Assembly: GCA_964579675.1 (NCBI GenBank)
Contig: CAZOIA010000217.1
Location: 1 to 8,794, forward strand
Source: CAZOIA01 sp964579675
Lineage (GTDB): Bacteria > Planctomycetota > Phycisphaerae > UBA1845 > PWPN01
Length of the DNA stretch: 8,794 bases
Direction of reading: 5' to 3'
The first letter of the stretch is position 1. Each line of letters begins with the position of its first letter. Below are positions 1 to 5,522 of this stretch, piece by piece. Both the position numbers and the translations under genes were made by a program. Below the pieces are notes generated by a model, which had not been told where the DNA came from, ran no database searches, and saw only the letters and a list, made by a program, of their open reading frames with translations.

Positions 1-139
1 CCATCACCGTCTGTGGCTCGGATTCACTCCGCACGATCTTGACCAGCACGAGGTCACCTGTCGCGCACCCCGCCGTCGGCACGGTGCAGACCAGCGGCAC
101 GACCGGCCACAGAATCATCGAACGAACGATCCTTCGCAT
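1..139 (-). CDS. Putative lipoprotein, N-terminal part only (runs off left edge)
   Basis: Reading leftward from the ATG at 137-139 gives an open frame of 46 codons to the window edge, beginning MRRIVRSMILWPVVPLVC. There is a basic start (R2, R3, R6), a hydrophobic stretch over about residues 8-20, and a lipobox-like T22-A23-G24-C25, so the product is probably exported and lipidated at Cys25. C18 is a less likely alternative. What follows (TGDLVLVKIVRSESEPQ) is too short to assign a family. The start lies five bases after the stop of the preceding lipoprotein gene; a GGAGG lies some 15 bases upstream, inside that gene's end, which is a long spacing, so coupled translation is likely. Function unknown. 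The reading frame is clear; identity as a lipoprotein rests on the signal peptide alone. Confidence 0.6.
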   Translation of the reverse strand, partial: MRRIVRSMILWPVVPLVCTVPTAGCATGDLVLVKIVRSESEPQTVM

Positions 140-144
140 TCGCG

Positions 145-522
145 TCACTCGGATTCCTCCTTGATCGCATCGCTCGCCGGCTGGGTAGACGCGACATCAG
201 GCCCCTGGTCACCCTGTGTCGCCCCGGCCAAGTTCGCGCTCACGCCGTCGAGCTTGACGCTGGCCGTCCAGACGAAGCCCGTACCGACGATGCCGTAGCC
301 GTCCATCACGTAGCCGGGGTTGATGAGCGACCCCTGGCCCTGGAGCGCCGCCGACCGCTGGCCCAGGTCGGTGACCGCCTTCTGGACGGCCGGCGAGACG
401 ACCTCGTCGATCATGCGGTTGCTAACTCGCTCGATCGGCTCGGTATTGACCGCACAACCCGGGCTGAGGATCACTACCAACAGCGCCAACACCAGCGTCT
501 GCACTACCTTCCGTGGGAACAT
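145..522 (-). CDS. Putative prophage lipoprotein, unknown function
   Basis: The product has 125 residues. The N-terminus MFPRKVVQTLVLALLVVILS has basic residues R4 and K5 and a strongly hydrophobic core at about 7-19. It is followed by S20-P21-G22-C23, an acceptable though imperfect lipobox (Pro at -2), so lipidation at Cys23 and membrane anchoring are likely. The mature part has a helical region (about 28-60), then a Gly/Val-rich segment with YVMDGYGIVGTGFVW (71-85), and an Asp/Ser/Glu-rich tail. I do not recognise the family. The ATG at 522 has AAGGAG about nine bases upstream and overlaps the end of the frameshifted chaperone part by 19 bases. It sits where a tape measure gene usually begins. 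Possible roles are an outer-membrane surface protein altering the lysogen, a superinfection-exclusion lipoprotein, or a lysis accessory. No partner inner-membrane spanin is visible here. Confidence 0.75.
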   Translation of the reverse strand: MFPRKVVQTLVLALLVVILSPGCAVNTEPIERVSNRMIDEVVSPAVQKAVTDLGQRSAALQGQGSLINPGYVMDGYGIVGTGFVWTASVKLDGVSANLAGATQGDQGPDVASTQPASDAIKEESE

Positions 523-842
523 GGTTTCAGACTCCTTCCTGCACTTGCACGTTTGTCCACAAACACCTGTTTGAGGATCGACAGGTCGCTGGTCCGGATG
601 ATTGGCTGGTTCGATTGCCGCTGCTCCATCGGGTCGAAATCCGCCGGCGTGAACGGCCTGGTCTTCTTCGGATCCCGGTGAGCGTTGGCGATCATCGCCA
701 GAATCGCTGACGTATGGGCCCAGTTGTCCCGCACCTTGGCCTCAGCCATTGCCAGCAGCTCGCGCAGCGTCAGGGGTCCGGGATCGAGGCCGACGACGCC
801 GGCGAGCTGCCAGATGAGCTGCCAGGCATCGACGCGTTTAAC
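504..842 (-). CDS. Tail assembly chaperone, second (T-like) part, made by -1 frameshift
   Basis: This frame is open from the slip site at 836-842 to the TAG at 504-506. It adds about 110 residues to the first 141 of the upstream chaperone, for a fusion of about 251. It reads RVDAWQLIWQLAGVVGLDPG, then LTLRELLAMAEAKVRDNW, then HTSAILAMIANAHRDPKK and FTPADFDPMEQ. The LTLREL..MA..... W.HT..L.A.. N.HRDPKK... P.DF.P pattern is one I associate with second tail-chaperone ORFs of siphovirus-like prophages. The frame has an ATG at 749, but its surroundings lack a Shine-Dalgarno site and the conserved-looking sequence starts more than 25 codons before it, so independent initiation there is unlikely. 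By analogy with lambda gpG/gpGT, the extended form should bridge the tape measure and tail tube protein during tail assembly, in small amounts. The last 20 or so residues overlap the next gene's leader and may be unconserved. Confidence 0.8.
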   Translation of the reverse strand, partial: VKRVDAWQLIWQLAGVVGLDPGPLTLRELLAMAEAKVRDNWAHTSAILAMIANAHRDPKKTRPFTPADFDPMEQRQSNQPIIRTSDLSILKQVFVDKRASAGRSLKPCSHGR

Positions 843-1258
843 TCCGCTTCGATCCGGGCTTCCAGTTCCGGATCGTCCAGTCGCGTCTCGGCCACCTGTA
901 GCGCCCGGGCCTCCAGCGCCTGAAGCTTGGCCAGGGCCTTGGCCAAGACCCGGCGCTTCGGCCCGGGGAAAAAATCCACGAGTTCCTCCAACAAGGCCGT
1001 GGTCGCGTGGTCAATCGCATCACCGGCCATCGCCCGGCCGAGGTCCTCGTCCCTGACCTGCTTGGCGTCCGCCTCGGGCTTGACCAGGCAGTAGATCACG
1101 TCGCACAGCAGTACCGGGTCGCTAACGATCCGCTCCAGCAGCTTGCCGTCCACCACGTCCAGCAGGTTGACCTCGAGCAGCGAGCGGACGCGCTTGATCG
1201 CGTCCACGTTGACCGTGATCGTCCAGGTCCGGCCGTTGTTGTCCTGGAAGGTTTTCAT
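770..1258 (-). CDS. Tail assembly chaperone, first (G-like) part
   Basis: The product has 162 residues. The N-terminus (MKTFQDNNGRTWTITVNVDA) resembles the short beta-rich start of small tail chaperones. It is followed by a helical domain with L/V-rich repeats (22-60), an acidic DED region (70-72), and a long Ala/Leu/Glu-rich helix (about 103-141). The last 21 residues, after the slip site at Leu140-Asn141, are a Ser/Pro/Ala tail without recognisable fold, as expected where the other frame carries the conserved sequence. The gene lies three bases after the tail tube stop, with GGGAG about eight bases before the ATG. Gene order (tail tube, chaperone pair) matches lambda V-G-T and its relatives. 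The role is to coat the tape measure and recruit tail tube subunits; it is not expected in the finished virion. Sequence similarity alone is weak, so the call rests on position, size and the frameshift. Confidence 0.8.
   Translation of the reverse strand: MKTFQDNNGRTWTITVNVDAIKRVRSLLEVNLLDVVDGKLLERIVSDPVLLCDVIYCLVKPEADAKQVRDEDLGRAMAGDAIDHATTALLEELVDFFPGPKRRVLAKALAKLQALEARALQVAETRLDDPELEARIEAELNASMPGSSSGSSPASSASIPDP
836..842 (-). other. Programmed -1 ribosomal frameshift site GTTAAAC
   Basis: In the chaperone frame the mRNA reads GAG TTA AAC GCG, so the heptamer is G TTA AAC. Slipping back one base turns AAC into AAA and moves the ribosome into the frame encoding RVDAWQLIWQL. The A-site tRNA re-pairs well at its first two bases; the P-site pairing is imperfect, as in the known GUUAAAC signal of equine arteritis virus. 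The third frame is closed by TAA within this heptamer, so only the -1 frame is productive. Just downstream are two copies of TGGCAGCTC (804-812 and 816-824) and a short GC-rich inverted repeat. I cannot claim a convincing stimulatory hairpin by eye. Confidence 0.75.
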
Positions 1259-1261
1259 GGA

Positions 1262-1684
1262 TCAGCTCCCGGTTACCCAGGCCGGCGCCCGGGTCGAGTA
1301 GGTCGGCTTGGCCGTCACGCTGACGGTGATGGCCTCCTCCAGCGGCTCGTTGCGGGTGAAGTTGGTGATCGAGAAGTCGGCGTCGAGCCCTTCCCCGCTC
1401 TCTCCGTCCAGGATCGCCAGGGCGATCGCCGTGTTGTTGAAGTACGCCTGGCGGATGGCGGTAAAGCCGGCGTCGCCCGTGTCCCAGATCATCTCGAATT
1501 CAACGCTGCCGTTCTTGAGTGTGGCCACCGTGGCCCGCCAGCCCTGGTTGCCCCGCGTGGTCACGTCCGCCTCACCCGTCTCCAGGTTCAGCGTCACATC
1601 CTTGACGTTGGTCAGCTCCGTCGTGGCCGTGCTGCCGGCCGGCCCGTAGTAGAGCTTTGCCTCCATGCCTAACTTGATGGCCAT
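1262..1684 (-). CDS. Major tail tube protein
   Basis: The product has 140 residues and is almost entirely beta-strand in character. It starts MAIKLGMEAKLYYGPAG, followed by TTELTNVKDVTLNLETGEAD with VTTRGNQGW (41-49), then WRATVATLKNGSVEFEMIWD, and ends with alternating strands (TVSVTAKPTY). The order 'sample name, turn, LxNVKDVTLNLE, xVTTRG..GW, NGSVEFEMIWD' is typical of phage major tail tube (TP901-1/lambda gpV-like) proteins. These stack as hexamer rings to form the DNA conduit. The size is within the usual range of about 130-200 residues, without an added Ig-like C-terminal domain. AAGGAG lies about eight bases before the ATG, ten bases after the previous stop. No sheath gene is next to it, which favours a non-contractile tail. 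Confidence 0.88.
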   Translation of the reverse strand: MAIKLGMEAKLYYGPAGSTATTELTNVKDVTLNLETGEADVTTRGNQGWRATVATLKNGSVEFEMIWDTGDAGFTAIRQAYFNNTAIALAILDGESGEGLDADFSITNFTRNEPLEEAITVSVTAKPTYSTRAPAWVTGS

Positions 1685-1694
1685 ATCCGTCTCC

Positions 1695-2087
1695 TTATCT
1701 CACCGAAGACGCCCACATGCGGGGCAGTCGATCCTTGATCTTCTCCAATGCCGGGCCCATGAAGGGCCGGCGGTCGTATCGCTCATGCCGGAACCGCCCG
1801 CCGAACTCGTGCGCCATCGCGGACGGGCCGACAATGTCATAGGCCGGTCCGATCACCACGCGCTGCTGGTGTTTCTCCACCGCATACAAGATCGCCCGTC
1901 GCAGTTGCCCGCGCCGGGTTTTGGGCGGCGTACCCGGCGCCGACGGCTTCGGACTCCGGCGAATGCTCCGCCGAGCGGCCAGTCGGACGGCCGCGCCCGC
2001 GTGGCCGAGTGATTCGATGCTGGCCTTTCGCAGTTGGCGAAGGACCTTCGGCACGTCGTCTCGTGTGCGGATACGCATGCCGACCAT
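1695..2087 (-). CDS. HK97 gp10-like tail completion / neck protein
   Basis: The product has 130 residues and is very basic. Three landmarks of the HK97 gp10-like family are visible: a proline-rich PGTPPKTRRGQLRRAI at 51-66, an AHEFGG at 92-97, and RPFMGPAL at 107-114 near the C-terminus, preceded by VVIGP (77-81). These proteins act at the head-tail interface or tail end in siphoviruses and some myoviruses, and lie just upstream of the tail terminator or tail tube gene, as here. The ATG at 2087 shares one base with the preceding TGA (TGATG), implying translational coupling. A second ATG three codons in (2078) is an alternative start; neither has a strong Shine-Dalgarno site. Confidence 0.82.
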   Translation of the reverse strand: MVGMRIRTRDDVPKVLRQLRKASIESLGHAGAAVRLAARRSIRRSPKPSAPGTPPKTRRGQLRRAILYAVEKHQQRVVIGPAYDIVGPSAMAHEFGGRFRHERYDRRPFMGPALEKIKDRLPRMWASSVR

Positions 2088-3394
2088 CAGCCGGCCCCCA
2101 TTCTCAGAAGCCCGTGATGATTCCCCGGCCGCTGCTCGGCCCCGATATCACCCGAACGCAAGGCCCGATCGATCGCCGGGCTGATCGAACGCAGGCGATA
2201 ATCGCCGTTGACCGGATCGACGAACTTGGGATCGTCGGCGATCACATCGCCCACACCCGGGGGCACGTTCTCGTAGTTCGCGGTGCAGCCTGTGATCAGG
2301 TTGTTTCGCAGGGCAATGGTTGGTCCGGCCTGTTCGTAGGCTTTCACGCCGACGGCGTAGTTGTGGATGATGTTGTTGGCGGCCAGAGCGGAGTAAGCAC
2401 TGAAATGGAAGCCCGCCTGGCCGTTGGCCTTGGCGGTTTCACTGCCGACGATCGTGCAGTGGACCACAACAGGGTTGAGGGTGAAGCTCGTGTCGACGCC
2501 GTGCCCGTCGTTGTTCAGCAATCGGCAGAACTGCAGCGATCCCAGGCCGGCGAACGGCGTACCGGCCCCGTTGACGAAGTCGGACGCCAGCACGTCCACC
2601 GGACCATAGATGCCGTACAGCATGAAGCTATCGAACAGGCAGTTCACCAAGACACAGTGGTCCGATGCGTACAGGTCGATGAAGTTGTTCCGCCCCGCAC
2701 AGTTCACGAACAGCACGTCGCGGGAAACCTCCGACGCCGGCCCCTCGGCACGATTCTGCGTCTGGATGTTGCGGATCACATAGTTGAGGCCCCACGACAG
2801 GCTGCCCTTGGAGATCGCGGCGTAACTGGTACTGCTGCAATTCAGGCACGCACGATATTCGTCGAACCGGGGATCGCTGGGCCACGCCTGAGGATTGGCC
2901 TCGAAGAAGGCGGTCGCGTCGCCCTTGGTATCGCGATAGCCCTCAATCACGATATGCTGGGCCAGCGTGCCCTTGGTCTTGAGGCTGATGATCGGCGCCC
3001 CGTTCGGCAGATACTCCCCGTCAGCCTTGATCCAGATCGTATCGCCCGGATTGACGCAATCGGCAGCCTTCTGCGGCGTGTCAAACGCTCCGCCGATCGT
3101 CCAATCCTGGTTGCCGGCAGCGCCCGGTGAGGGGCTAACCGTTACGTGATCGTTCGCGTCGTCAACCGCTGTGATCTCGAAGATGTCCGTCTCATGGATG
3201 CCGTCGGTCCGGCCGGCGATACGGATGGTGTCGTGGCTGCTTCCCTGGTTGACACCCGACAGATCGGTCCCGGCGGGCAATGCGACGATTGCACCACCCG
3301 TGATTGCGTCTGTGCCGCTGACGATCATCGCCTCGGACGAGCCGCTATTGTTCGCCGAGCCGTTCTGAGCTGACACGTGATACGCCAGCGCCAT
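2087..3394 (-). CDS. Right-handed parallel beta-helix protein, tailspike-like candidate
   Basis: The product has 435 residues from ATG 3394, which has GGAGGT six bases upstream and overlaps the previous stop by one base (TGATG). A GTG at 3409 would place that Shine-Dalgarno site inside the gene and is rejected. Residues 1-100 are a beta-rich N-terminal part. FDTPQKAADCVNPGDTIWIKADGEY (104-128) is the usual entry to a pectate-lyase-like beta-helix. Irregular coils follow (about 145-370), with repeated VxNC/xxN turns such as VLFVNC, CVLVNCLFD, VVVHCTIV and ALRNNLITGC. The C-terminus has DPKFVDPVNGDYRL (388-401), SPAID (405-409) and DIGAEQ (416-421), a motif common in secreted beta-helix proteins. 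Phages use this fold in tailspikes and glycan depolymerases. No signal peptide is seen, so virion attachment is more likely than secretion. Catalytic residues cannot be assigned. The position, before gp10 and the tail tube, is unusual. Confidence 0.82.
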   Translation of the reverse strand: MALAYHVSAQNGSANNSGSSEAMIVSGTDAITGGAIVALPAGTDLSGVNQGSSHDTIRIAGRTDGIHETDIFEITAVDDANDHVTVSPSPGAAGNQDWTIGGAFDTPQKAADCVNPGDTIWIKADGEYLPNGAPIISLKTKGTLAQHIVIEGYRDTKGDATAFFEANPQAWPSDPRFDEYRACLNCSSTSYAAISKGSLSWGLNYVIRNIQTQNRAEGPASEVSRDVLFVNCAGRNNFIDLYASDHCVLVNCLFDSFMLYGIYGPVDVLASDFVNGAGTPFAGLGSLQFCRLLNNDGHGVDTSFTLNPVVVHCTIVGSETAKANGQAGFHFSAYSALAANNIIHNYAVGVKAYEQAGPTIALRNNLITGCTANYENVPPGVGDVIADDPKFVDPVNGDYRLRSISPAIDRALRSGDIGAEQRPGNHHGLLRMGAG

Positions 3395-3780
3395 CACCTG
3401 ACCTCCCACGGTGTCTCTATGGGCGGCGAGAGGTAGACGTACCGCTTGGTCTCCGGGTCCCAGCGGCCATGCAGGCGGCTGCCTCGCACCTCGTGTGCGA
3501 TGACCTCACCGTCGATTTCCACCTCTACGGTTCGCAGCGCCACGTCGGGCTCTATCACGCTCGTGTTGCAGCGCGTGACCGTGGATCCGGGCGGCGGTTC
3601 GCAGTTGGTCAGGTTGCAGTTAATGAACGCTCGTGGCGTGTCGTCTCCGGGGAACAGTCGGACACCTCGCTTCTTGCCGTCCGCGTCGATGGGGCTTGGC
3701 TGGCTGAAGTTGCAGCGGCGGTACTCGCGGTCAAGGGCCGAAGGGCGCACCTGGCCAGAGAAGTTGCGGTTCGTCACCAC
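3394..3780 (-). CDS. Conserved-looking phage protein of unknown function with CN-rich motifs
   Basis: The product has 128 residues and starts with GTG at 3780, overlapping the upstream gene by seven bases. It contains YRRCNFSQP (20-28), FINCNLTNCEPPPGS (52-66) and RCNTSV (70-75), with Cys at 23, 55, 60 and 71. The NCNLTNC stretch looks like one or two rungs of a pentapeptide-repeat or beta-helix element. The C-terminal half is strand-rich (LRTVEVEIDGEVIAHEVRG) and ends in SPPIETPWEVR. There is no signal peptide or membrane segment. Its stop overlaps the beta-helix gene start by one base, so the two are translated together. It may be a partner, adaptor or chaperone for the beta-helix protein; this is inference from coupling only. 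I do not recognise a named family. Confidence 0.72.
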   Translation of the reverse strand: MVTNRNFSGQVRPSALDREYRRCNFSQPSPIDADGKKRGVRLFPGDDTPRAFINCNLTNCEPPPGSTVTRCNTSVIEPDVALRTVEVEIDGEVIAHEVRGSRLHGRWDPETKRYVYLSPPIETPWEVR

Positions 3781-3992
3781 GCCAGGTCCTCCTCGACGAT
3801 GAGGCCATGGGCCCGTCGAGACAAAATGAGCACGCGCCGCAGGAGCGGGTCCCGCTGGAGCCAGCGGTGCCGCTTGGCTGCGGGAAGAGATGCGAAGGTC
3901 GGCAGAGCATCTGACAGTCGCCCTGCGAGCTCATCAAGGAAAGCCATCGCCCGCTGGTAATCCTGGCTGCTTGTGCTGATCGTCAGTCGCAT
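3774..3992 (-). CDS. Small hypothetical helical protein
   Basis: The product has 72 residues, is mostly alpha-helical by composition, and has a basic middle (AAKRHRWLQRDPLLRRVLILSRR is the region about 38-60). There are no Cys, signal peptide or membrane segment. The ATG at 3992 follows a 33-base gap, one of the two largest in the window, and has only a weak AGGG some 12 bases upstream. Its stop lies within the start of the next gene. It fits the gap between two confident genes on the same strand and overlaps neither substantially. No function can be proposed beyond membership of the 2087-4445 accessory cassette. Confidence 0.6.
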   Translation of the reverse strand: MRLTISTSSQDYQRAMAFLDELAGRLSDALPTFASLPAAKRHRWLQRDPLLRRVLILSRRAHGLIVEEDLAW

Positions 3993-4025
3993 GAGAGCTT
4001 GCCCTTTCTGGTCGTCATCCTTTTC

Positions 4026-4445
4026 CTACTCCTCCTCGCGATACACGGCCCATCCGCCGCATCGCCAGGCGGCGCTGAGATGGATTGTCAAGGGCTCGCC
4101 CGGTTCCGTTCTCAGCCAGGGCATGGACGGGTCGGCCGGCATGGGGAGAACGAAACCGCCGCGATCACCGACGGGAATCGGACCCGTCAATGCGGTGCCC
4201 GTATCCGCCGGGCCCGAGTAGAAGGTCACGTCCACCGCCTCTTCGGCCAGTAGGCAGATCCCGAGCACGGAAATCCGCTTGTCGGGAACGCCAGCGATGA
4301 TCTCGTTGCCCGTGGCCCCGTCGCTGTCGGCGTCGATGATCGCGCGTTTGACTTCGATGCCGCCCCCGGTGCGGACCAGCAGCTCGCCGGTGCCCTCGTC
4401 GATCGCCACCGTCGCGGCCTGGATCCATCTGCGTTGTGTGGCCAT
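4026..4445 (-). CDS. Small beta-sandwich phage protein, unknown function
   Basis: The product has 139 residues. The second half has a pattern I recognise from many small phage and prophage proteins: ISVLGICLLAEEAVDVTFYSG (58-78), then TGPIPVGDRGGFVLP (86-100), an aromatic-rich loop with PWLRTEPGEPLTIHLSA (108-124), and a closing GGWAVYREEE. This alternation of strand, Gly-rich turn and 'W..T..GE.L...LSAA...GG' suggests a compact beta-sandwich, possibly a virion surface or tail-fibre-associated domain. The first 50 residues are less typical. The ATG at 4445 has GAGGT about eight bases upstream and follows the previous stop by four bases. Its biochemical role is not known to me. Confidence 0.75.
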   Translation of the reverse strand: MATQRRWIQAATVAIDEGTGELLVRTGGGIEVKRAIIDADSDGATGNEIIAGVPDKRISVLGICLLAEEAVDVTFYSGPADTGTALTGPIPVGDRGGFVLPMPADPSMPWLRTEPGEPLTIHLSAAWRCGGWAVYREEE

Positions 4446-4449
4446 TTGC

Positions 4450-4878
4450 CTACCTCACCACGCGAAACGTCAGCGTCAGGACGCTGGTGAACACCCGGTT
4501 CTGCTCCATGTGCTCGGCGGCGTAGATAGGGGCATTCTCGGTTTTGACCCACACCGCCTCCGGCAGCTCTTCCAGCCGCTTGAACCGGAAGTGGTCCGCG
4601 ATCTGCTCCACCAATGTCATCAGCGGGTCGAGCTCGGCGGCATCACCGTTCTCGAACTTCTTCTGGATCGCGATGTCGATCCGGCAGTCGTGTTGGCTTC
4701 GGCCCCGGCCAGCCGTTTCGATCGTCATGCCCTGGGGCACTACCGTCACGTGCAGCGTCCCCATCTCCGGCAAGTCGAACACCGGACGATAGTGCCGCTC
4801 GGCGGTGAACTCCTGGCCAAACGAGCCGGCATTCAGCTCGGCCGTGACGGCCTCGGCGATATCCGTGATACCAGCCAC
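4450..4878 (-). CDS. Putative tail terminator / tail-completion protein
   Basis: The product has 142 residues. It begins with an amphipathic helix (ITDIAEAVTAELNAGSFG), then strands including GTLHVTVVPQGMTIE (40-54) and a long DCRIDIAIQKKF (64-75). A helix follows (LDPLMTLVEQIADHF), and it closes with FTSVLTLTFRVV (129-140). The plan 'helix, VxVVP, IxIxIQKK, LVExIADxF, C-terminal hydrophobic strand' matches the alpha/beta fold of tail terminators (lambda gpU-like) in length and order. These cap the tail tube and join it to the head. The start is GTG at 4878, one base after the previous TGA, with GGAGG nine bases upstream; no nearer ATG has such a site. Assignment is by fold-like pattern and position, so moderate. 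Confidence 0.65.
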   Translation of the reverse strand: MAGITDIAEAVTAELNAGSFGQEFTAERHYRPVFDLPEMGTLHVTVVPQGMTIETAGRGRSQHDCRIDIAIQKKFENGDAAELDPLMTLVEQIADHFRFKRLEELPEAVWVKTENAPIYAAEHMEQNRVFTSVLTLTFRVVR

Positions 4879-4879
4879 G

Positions 4880-5128
4880 TCACACTTCCTCCCGGGCGAT
4901 GCAGGGCCGCGAGATGATCTTGTCGTGTACCGATCGGCTCAGTTTCATGAGATCGCTGGTCATCGCCATCAGGTCGCGAATCGCCTCGGTGTTGCCAGCG
5001 ATGATCCGGCTGTTGGCCTCCAGCACGTCCAGCAGCTTGCGGATCAGCCAGATGACCACGCCCAACAGGACCACGGAGAAGCCCAGAAAGCCATACTGCA
5101 CCACGGGTTGGATCATCCAGTCTTCCAT
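4880..5128 (-). CDS. Small single-pass membrane protein, holin-like topology
   Basis: The product has 82 residues. A short N-terminus (MEDWMIQPVVQ) precedes one clear transmembrane helix at about 12-29 (YGFLGFSVVLLGVVIWLI). It is followed at once by RK and a polar amphipathic helix of about 45 residues (NSRIIAGNTEAIRDLMAM). There is no signal-peptidase site. This N-terminal helix plus charged helical tail resembles BhlA/UviB-type bacteriocin or holin-like proteins, but no family motif is certain. Its ATG directly follows the upstream TAG with no gap, so it belongs to the structural operon. Alternatives are a membrane anchor used during virion assembly or a host-interaction protein. The membrane segment is confident; the lysis role is speculative. 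Confidence 0.75.
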   Translation of the reverse strand: MEDWMIQPVVQYGFLGFSVVLLGVVIWLIRKLLDVLEANSRIIAGNTEAIRDLMAMTSDLMKLSRSVHDKIISRPCIAREEV

Positions 5129-5515
5129 CTACGCGTCCTCGGTCCCTACGTGTTTCGTGTGGATCCGCAGCGTGCGGCGATACGGATCCGAATACCGCCA
5201 GTCCGGCTCGTTGCCGCCCGGTCCCATGACTTCGTGAATGAACACCTTGCCGTCCTGCGTCTCCCTGATCCGGTCACCGCGTTGCGGCAATGTCGGCTGG
5301 CCGCCGAGCACCAGGTCGGCCGTCCGGATCAGATAATCCCGCCGCACATGCCGGATTGTGGCCCCGTAGCCTTCGTCGATCCGGAAGACGGTCTGGCCAA
5401 CCGTGCCCGCCACTTCCACTGACTCGCCGTCGCGCTCGTAGACCACCGTCCGCGTCATGTGCTCATGACGCTGGTCCTCCAGCCAGGCCGCGCCCTTCTC
5501 GAGCAGGTCCGCCAT
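5129..5515 (-). CDS. Putative head-tail adaptor / joining protein
   Basis: The product has 128 residues. An N-terminal helix (LLEKGAAWLEDQRHEHM) leads into strands TVVYERDGESVEVAGTVG, then a YGATIRHVRRDYLIRTADL segment (about 50-68), a Pro/Gly turn (GGQPTLPQRGDRI), and a final strand region with RTLRIHTKHVG. The 'DFLIRxADL...PxxGDxI...' core is what I expect for lambda FII / Gifsy-2-like head-tail joining proteins, which bind the connector after DNA packaging. Length and position, after the capsid and decoration genes and before the terminator candidate, agree. GAGG lies about seven bases before the ATG, and the gap to the previous stop is seven bases. There are no catalytic motifs. Confidence 0.68.
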   Translation of the reverse strand: MADLLEKGAAWLEDQRHEHMTRTVVYERDGESVEVAGTVGQTVFRIDEGYGATIRHVRRDYLIRTADLVLGGQPTLPQRGDRIRETQDGKVFIHEVMGPGGNEPDWRYSDPYRRTLRIHTKHVGTEDA

Positions 5516-5522
5516 GGGTGCC

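Noticed and set aside
1..522. The lipoproteins as an Rz/Rz1 spanin pair
   Set aside because: Neither has the membrane-anchored coiled-coil of an inner-membrane spanin, the genes are not nested, and no endolysin is near.
504..749. Independent gene starting at ATG 749
   Set aside because: There is no Shine-Dalgarno site, and the family-like sequence continues upstream in the same frame to the slip site; it is better explained as the frameshifted part of the chaperone.
1007..1672. 221-codon open frame on the plus strand
   Set aside because: It is antisense to the tail tube and chaperone genes; composition is that of a shadow frame.
2009..3130. 373-codon open frame on the plus strand
   Set aside because: It is antisense to the beta-helix and gp10-like genes; no domain pattern, no clear ribosome-binding site, and opposite to the operon direction.
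3392..3409. GTG start at 3409 for the beta-helix gene
   Set aside because: It would translate through GGAGGT, which is well placed for the ATG at 3394; that ATG also overlaps the previous stop as TGATG.
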